From: Puniceicoccales bacterium
GTDB taxonomy: Bacteria; Verrucomicrobiota; Verrucomicrobiia; Opitutales; UBA953
Direction of reading: 5' to 3'
Assembly: GCA_031284845.1 (NCBI GenBank)
Contig: JAITXH010000119.1
Location: 1-7,992, forward strand
DNA: 7,992 nt
The notes under the pieces: generated by a model
Database searches by the model: none
Seen by the model: only the letters and a program-made list of their open reading frames with translations
Told to the model about the DNA's origin: nothing
Translations under genes and position numbers: made by a program
Part shown: positions 4,529 to 7,992 of the stretch, piece after piece
Numbering within the stretch: position 1 is the first letter of the stretch
Layout of the letters: each line of letters begins with the position of its first letter

Positions 4529-7096
4529 ATGAAAACCAAAGCACTTTTATTTCTTGCCCTGCTTGTTGTTGATACCGTCGCTGTTGCAGCACCAGCGCCT
4601 ATTTCTGAGCGCGACGCCGAATATGCCGAAACCAAACGTGTCCTCGCCGAAATGACGCATTGGGATATGTCGCGCCTCGTCAACGAAGTCGTCACGCCCG
4701 AAACGCTCCCGCAAACCGGTGAATGGCCTTCCGCCCTCGTTTTGCGGCGCGCCCGCGCCCTCGCTGCCGACCTTGCCAAATCCGGCGTGGACATCGCCGC
4801 TGTCAAACAACGCCTCGACGAATTCGCCGCGCTCCAGCCGCCCGCGTCCGATGCGGAAGACCGCGCCCGCTTTGACGAACTCGTCGCCTTGCGCCGTTCC
4901 CTCGCTTTCAAAAATCCGCTGCTCAACTTCGATAAAATCCTGTTCCTGAAGCACGATCGTATCGTGCGCGGCGAGCACCACATGTGCGACCAGTATTATG
5001 GCTTTAACCAAGCTAAAGGCGGCGGCGTTTTCATCCTCGAAAATCCATTCGGTGCCACGCCAAAAGTCACACCTTTCCTCAAAGAACCAGTAAAGAGCGG
5101 ACGCCTCGCCGGGAAGTCACTCGGTGCTGAAGGTGCCTTTGTCGGCCTTGCACTCGACTACGATACATCCCGTGTCGCCTTTGCCTACACCGAGGCGGAA
5201 TGGGCCATGCCCAAGGCTACCGATGACTGGACGAACCAGCCCGCCGAGAGCTACGCGCTCTCCCGCAAGCAACAGACCCACGCCTTCCATTATTACTGGA
5301 AGCCCGAAAGCGCATTTCACCTCTTCACCGCCAACGCCGACGGCACAGGTGTCCGCCAGATTACCGACGGCAAATGGAACGATACCCATCCGACCTTTCT
5401 CCCCAACGGGCGCATCGTCTTCACCTCCGATCGACGTGCCACACAAGTGCGTTGCGGCGGGCGCGGCTGCACCAATTTCACGCTTCACGCCACGATGTCC
5501 GACGGCTCCGATGTGCAGCCTATCAGCTTCCACGAGACCGCCGAATGGCTCCCCGCCGTCTCCAATGACGGGCGTCTCATCTATACCCGCTGGGACTACG
5601 TTGACCGCGACGCCGATGTGGCGCACCACCCGTGGATCAGTCAGCCCGACGGACGTAACCCGCTCGCCTTCCAAGGCAACTATCCGACCGCCCGCGAGGC
5701 CCGGCCACTTGCCGAGATGTCCATCCGCCCCATCCCCGGTTCATCCCGTTACATGGCAGTCGCCACGGCCCACCACGGGCAGGCTTACGGCTCCATTATC
5801 CTCATTGACCCGCAAATTCCCGACGACGGCGCCATGGGGCAACTCAAGCGCGTCACCCCGGAATATGCCTTTCCCGAATCAGAAATCGTCCCCGGTGTCA
5901 TGCACCGCATGGCTCGCGTCCAACGCATGAAACAACGCACCAGCGAGCTGGAAAGCTTCGGCACCCCGTGGCCGCTCTCTGAAAAATACTTCCTCGTTGT
6001 GCACAGTCGCAACGCCCCCCCGCAACGCGCCGCCGGCACGCAAACCTCGTCGGCCAAACCTGTCGTCCCCACCGAGCCTTACGGCATCTACCTCTGCGAT
6101 GTTTTCGGAAACCGCGAACTTCTCTACCGCGACAACGCTCTCGGTTGCCTCGACCCGATTCCCTTCGCCCCCCGCGTCCGCCCGCCAGTGCTTCCCAACC
6201 AGTCCAAGCAAATGGCTGCTGACCGCGACCCCGGCGAAGCCCGCCCCACGAGCGGCCAAATCGCCATCATGGACATACGGGAAAGTGAACGTCCCTGGCC
6301 TGCGAATACCAACATCCGCTCCATCCGCGTAGTCGCGGTGCACCCCAAGCCCAATTACAAGGAAGACGACCCGCGCATCGGTGTCGCCGCCGAATCGCTC
6401 GTCCGCAGCGTCCTCGGCACTGCTCCCGTGGAAAGCGATGGCAGCGCTTACTTCACTGTTCCCGCTGGGGAGGAAATCTATTTTCAGGCGCTCGACGAAA
6501 ATGGTGTTGCCGTGCAGACGATGCGTTCCGGCACCTACGTCCATCCGGGTGAAAAGATGACCTGCATCGGTTGCCATGAACAACGCCAGAGCACGCCCAC
6601 GGCCCGCCGCGCTGCTGGTGCGCCGCTGGCGCTTCGTCGCGCTCCCTCGCCGTTGTTGCCGGAGGTCGCCACCGGAGCCGCGCCAATCGAATTTGCCAAG
6701 CTCGTGCAGCCCGTCCTCGACAAGCACTGCGTGAGTTGCCACGACCAAAAAGCGGCGGATTTTGCTGCGAAGAAGCCCGGTGCAAAAAATCCTCCCCGTC
6801 TGCGCGGCGATGTGTTTGGCCGCCACGGCTGGTCGGAATCTTACCATGCGCTCACGGCTGGCCACGCCAAGCCCGAGAGCCTTGCATGGGGCATGTGCGG
6901 TGGAAACGACATTATGATTAGGCACAAAGAACTGCAGTATTCCGTCCCCGGTCAAATCGGTGCCCGCGCTTCGCGTTTGTATTCGATGTTAAAGGCAGGG
7001 CACGGCACGAAGAAAATGACACCGGAGGAATTGCGCCGCTTCACGCTCTGGCTGGATTGCAACAGCGTCTATTACGGAAGCTATAAAACGCGTTAA
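4529..7096 (+). CDS. HzsA-related exported dihaem c-type cytochrome with PD40/TolB-like beta-propeller
   Basis: An 855-residue protein related to the alpha subunit of hydrazine synthase; this wider family is common in Planctomycetota and Verrucomicrobiota that do not perform anammox. A Sec signal peptide (hydrophobic 5-21, cleavage near AVAA-PAP) sends it to the periplasm. After a helical N-terminal part (28-125) comes HMCDQYYGFNQAKGGG (151-166), then propeller blades with PD40-like repeats: HLFTANADGTGVRQITDG, then THPTFLPNGRIVFTSDR (264-303), and LHATMSDGSDVQPISFHETAEW (split here from 319 to 340) leading to YTRWDYVDRDADVAHHPW (352-369). Cys309 and Cys314 flank a blade turn. The middle domain carries haem site CIGCH (679-683); an Ala/Pro-rich linker follows; the C-terminal cytochrome domain has CVSCH (734-738), with His825 in KAGHG a likely distal ligand, and ends WLDCNSVYYGSY. 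Substrate and electron partners are unknown. There is no HzsB, HzsC or other redox gene nearby. Start: the ATG at 4529 gives a clean signal peptide but has no Shine-Dalgarno sequence. Confidence 0.85.
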   Translation: MKTKALLFLALLVVDTVAVAAPAPISERDAEYAETKRVLAEMTHWDMSRLVNEVVTPETLPQTGEWPSALVLRRARALAADLAKSGVDIAAVKQRLDEFAALQPPASDAEDRARFDELVALRRSLAFKNPLLNFDKILFLKHDRIVRGEHHMCDQYYGFNQAKGGGVFILENPFGATPKVTPFLKEPVKSGRLAGKSLGAEGAFVGLALDYDTSRVAFAYTEAEWAMPKATDDWTNQPAESYALSRKQQTHAFHYYWKPESAFHLFTANADGTGVRQITDGKWNDTHPTFLPNGRIVFTSDRRATQVRCGGRGCTNFTLHATMSDGSDVQPISFHETAEWLPAVSNDGRLIYTRWDYVDRDADVAHHPWISQPDGRNPLAFQGNYPTAREARPLAEMSIRPIPGSSRYMAVATAHHGQAYGSIILIDPQIPDDGAMGQLKRVTPEYAFPESEIVPGVMHRMARVQRMKQRTSELESFGTPWPLSEKYFLVVHSRNAPPQRAAGTQTSSAKPVVPTEPYGIYLCDVFGNRELLYRDNALGCLDPIPFAPRVRPPVLPNQSKQMAADRDPGEARPTSGQIAIMDIRESERPWPANTNIRSIRVVAVHPKPNYKEDDPRIGVAAESLVRSVLGTAPVESDGSAYFTVPAGEEIYFQALDENGVAVQTMRSGTYVHPGEKMTCIGCHEQRQSTPTARRAAGAPLALRRAPSPLLPEVATGAAPIEFAKLVQPVLDKHCVSCHDQKAADFAAKKPGAKNPPRLRGDVFGRHGWSESYHALTAGHAKPESLAWGMCGGNDIMIRHKELQYSVPGQIGARASRLYSMLKAGHGTKKMTPEELRRFTLWLDCNSVYYGSYKTR

Positions 7097-7108
7097 CGTT
7101 TTTGGACA

Positions 7109-7280
7109 TCCACGAAGGTCACAGATTTTTTTGGCACAAGAGGCGTAAAGAAACCACGGCTCCTTTTACCACGGATTACGGGGATATTTTTTGGATAAAA
7201 GGATGCGTTCTATTGCATCACTCCTCCGGGGAATATCTGTCTCCGCACATCTTTTTATAAAAAAATATCCGTGTAATCAC
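7109..7280. repeat. Degenerate 'ccacgaagg / ccacggattac' intergenic repeats with an inverted pair
   Basis: CCACGAAGGTCACAGAT (7110-7126), two ACCACGG copies (7153-7159 and 7168-7174), and an imperfect inverted pair: CGGATTACGGGGATATTTTTT (7172-7192) against AAAAAATATCCGTGTAATCAC (7260-7280). In the pair, GATTAC and GGATATTTTTT match exactly, separated by one G-U and one mismatch, with about 67 bases between arms; an inner GATGC/GCATC pair also exists. From memory, words such as CCACGGATTACACGGAT and CCACGAAGGACACGAAG are frequent intergenic repeats in PVC and some other bacteria; this looks like a decayed cluster of them. Its function is unknown. Confidence 0.6.
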
Positions 7281-7304
7281 AGCAAGGAAAGTGCTGTGCT
7301 TTTT
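7278..7304 (+). terminator. Intrinsic terminator downstream of the HzsA-like gene
   Basis: CACAGCA (7278-7284) and TGCTGTG (7292-7298) form a perfect 7-bp stem with a 7-base loop, followed by C and five T residues (7300-7304). It points in the plus direction and lies about 180 bases after the HzsA-like stop codon, so the transcript would include the repeat region. Its first arm overlaps the end of the inverted repeat. Confidence 0.6.
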
Positions 7305-7322
7305 GACTTCATTCCCGGGTTT

Positions 7323-7339
7323 TAAAAGCGATGTTCGCT
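7323..7339 (-). terminator. Weak candidate terminator of the rhamnosidase gene
   Basis: AGCGA (7327-7331) and TCGCT (7335-7339) form a 5-bp stem with a 3-base loop; on the minus strand it is followed by a short T-run (complement of the A-run at 7324-7327). It lies 14 bases after the stop of the minus-strand gene, the right place, but the stem and T-run are short. Confidence 0.3.
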
Positions 7340-7353
7340 AAATGGGAGAACGC

Positions 7354-7992
7354 TCAGCGTTTCGGAAACACCACAAAGTAAGACTCCGTGGGCGCAAGCG
7401 GCAACATGACCGTGGTGGTGCCGTCGGCGGCAACACGATAGACTGGCGCGACGATGCGCTTGCCGTGCTCAGGGTGCCAAATCTCCGGTTGCCCCGTTGC
7501 CCGAAAAGTCGCCTGCGCTAACACCGATGTCTTCGCGCCGTTGGCCACAAAATAAATGTCCGTGCCGTCGGCGCGGCGGTGAATTTGCTGGAGCGGATGC
7601 GTTGCGACAAAATCAGGGCGCAGGCCCTTCGCCGCCAACACCGCCGGAGGCGTCGTGCCCCAGACAAAACGGCCTTTGCCGACGCTCCGCTCGCCTTTGG
7701 GAGCAGGCGCATCGCCCCAGAGCGCGGCTATGCTGGTCTTGAACGCGGCAAGCGATTCGGCGTCCCGCGCCGCCGCCAGCCCCGGGGCGCGTTTCGGCGG
7801 CTTCCCGCCGACGACGGTCGCGCCGTCGCGCACGAGCGCAAAAACCTTTGCTAACAGCGCGGCACTCATCCGATCCGATTTCGGCAACACGAGCACTTCG
7901 TAACTCGCGCCGCCGGGGAGCACGATTTTGCCGTTCGCGTCCACCGACATTTTCAAAACGGCGTCGGTGCCGCATTGGTCCCACGCGTATCC
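7354..7992 (-). CDS. GH106-type alpha-L-rhamnosidase, C-terminal part (5' end outside window)
   Basis: The frame is open to the window edge and gives the last 212 residues. The order of motifs fits the C-terminal half of glycoside hydrolase family 106, which cleaves terminal alpha-L-rhamnose from plant and microbial polysaccharides: GYAWDQCGTDAVL, then GKIVLPGGASYEVLVLPKSD, then LVRDGATVVGGKPPKRAPGL in the form 'VRDGATVVGG.PP...PGL', an 'ALWG' turn, GKGRFVWG, GLRPDF, IHRRADGTDIYFVAN, and the beta-sandwich FRATGQPEIWHPEHGK. The protein ends in ESYFVVFPKR. The catalytic Glu residues lie upstream, outside the window, so activity cannot be judged, nor can a signal peptide. GH106 enzymes are often periplasmic or secreted and are plentiful in polysaccharide-degrading Verrucomicrobiota. 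A related large glycosidase family with the same GATase-like and sandwich domains is the main alternative. The gene converges on the HzsA-like gene. Confidence 0.72.
   Translation of the reverse strand, partial: GYAWDQCGTDAVLKMSVDANGKIVLPGGASYEVLVLPKSDRMSAALLAKVFALVRDGATVVGGKPPKRAPGLAAARDAESLAAFKTSIAALWGDAPAPKGERSVGKGRFVWGTTPPAVLAAKGLRPDFVATHPLQQIHRRADGTDIYFVANGAKTSVLAQATFRATGQPEIWHPEHGKRIVAPVYRVAADGTTTVMLPLAPTESYFVVFPKR

Noticed and set aside
5879..6955. 358-codon minus-strand ORF inside the HzsA-like gene
   Set aside because: It is antisense to the haem-binding and middle domains of a well-supported gene; the GC-rich third positions explain the long open frame.
7085..7103. AAAACG/CGTTTT hairpin with T-run at the end of the HzsA-like gene
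   Set aside because: The stem is only six mostly A-T pairs and spans the stop codon; the hairpin at 7278-7304 is a much better terminator.

Overview
The window looks like a chromosomal segment of a Verrucomicrobiota bacterium, most likely Opitutaceae-like. This rests on gene content, not on a marker gene: a secreted protein with tandem Ig-like domains, a HzsA-type dihaem c-type cytochrome of the kind common in the PVC superphylum, a GH106-type rhamnosidase end, a moderately GC-rich composition, and degenerate PVC-style 'ccacggattac/ccacgaagg' intergenic repeats.

Layout. (1) 1-550, plus: the C-terminal end of a CzcA/CusA-type heavy-metal RND efflux pump. (2) 662-1867, plus: a compact toxin-antitoxin cluster. 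It holds a VbhA-like antitoxin overlapping a Fic AMP-transferase toxin with an intact Fic motif, then a Phd/VapB-like antitoxin, then a broken VapC. The VapC keeps only its first residues and, in another frame, its last ~25 residues; the middle is gone. (3) 1903-1936: a strong intrinsic terminator for the opposite-strand gene. (4) 1961-4150, minus: a secreted protein with about four Ig-like domains. (5) 4151-4528: a long divergent intergenic region with a possible 15-codon leader ORF, a short direct repeat and a hairpin. (6) 4529-7096, plus: an exported protein with a PD40/TolB-like beta-propeller and two CxxCH haem sites, related to the hydrazine synthase alpha subunit but without HzsB/HzsC partners here. 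(7) 7097-7353: degenerate inverted repeats and a plus-strand terminator. (8) 7354-7992, minus: the C-terminal part of a GH106-type alpha-L-rhamnosidase.

How the genes relate. The antitoxin-fic-antitoxin-vapC genes form one tightly spaced operon-like unit of two TA modules, the second of which has lost its toxin. The Ig-like gene and the cytochrome gene are divergent and could share a regulatory region. The cytochrome gene and the glycosidase gene converge. I see no evidence that the metal pump, TA cluster, cytochrome and glycosidase act in one pathway. The most notable points are the decayed vapC beside an intact antitoxin, the Asn in the Ser/Thr position of the Fic antitoxin's inhibitory motif, and the HzsA-like cytochrome, which appears to lack the Tyr haem ligand recalled for true hydrazine synthase.
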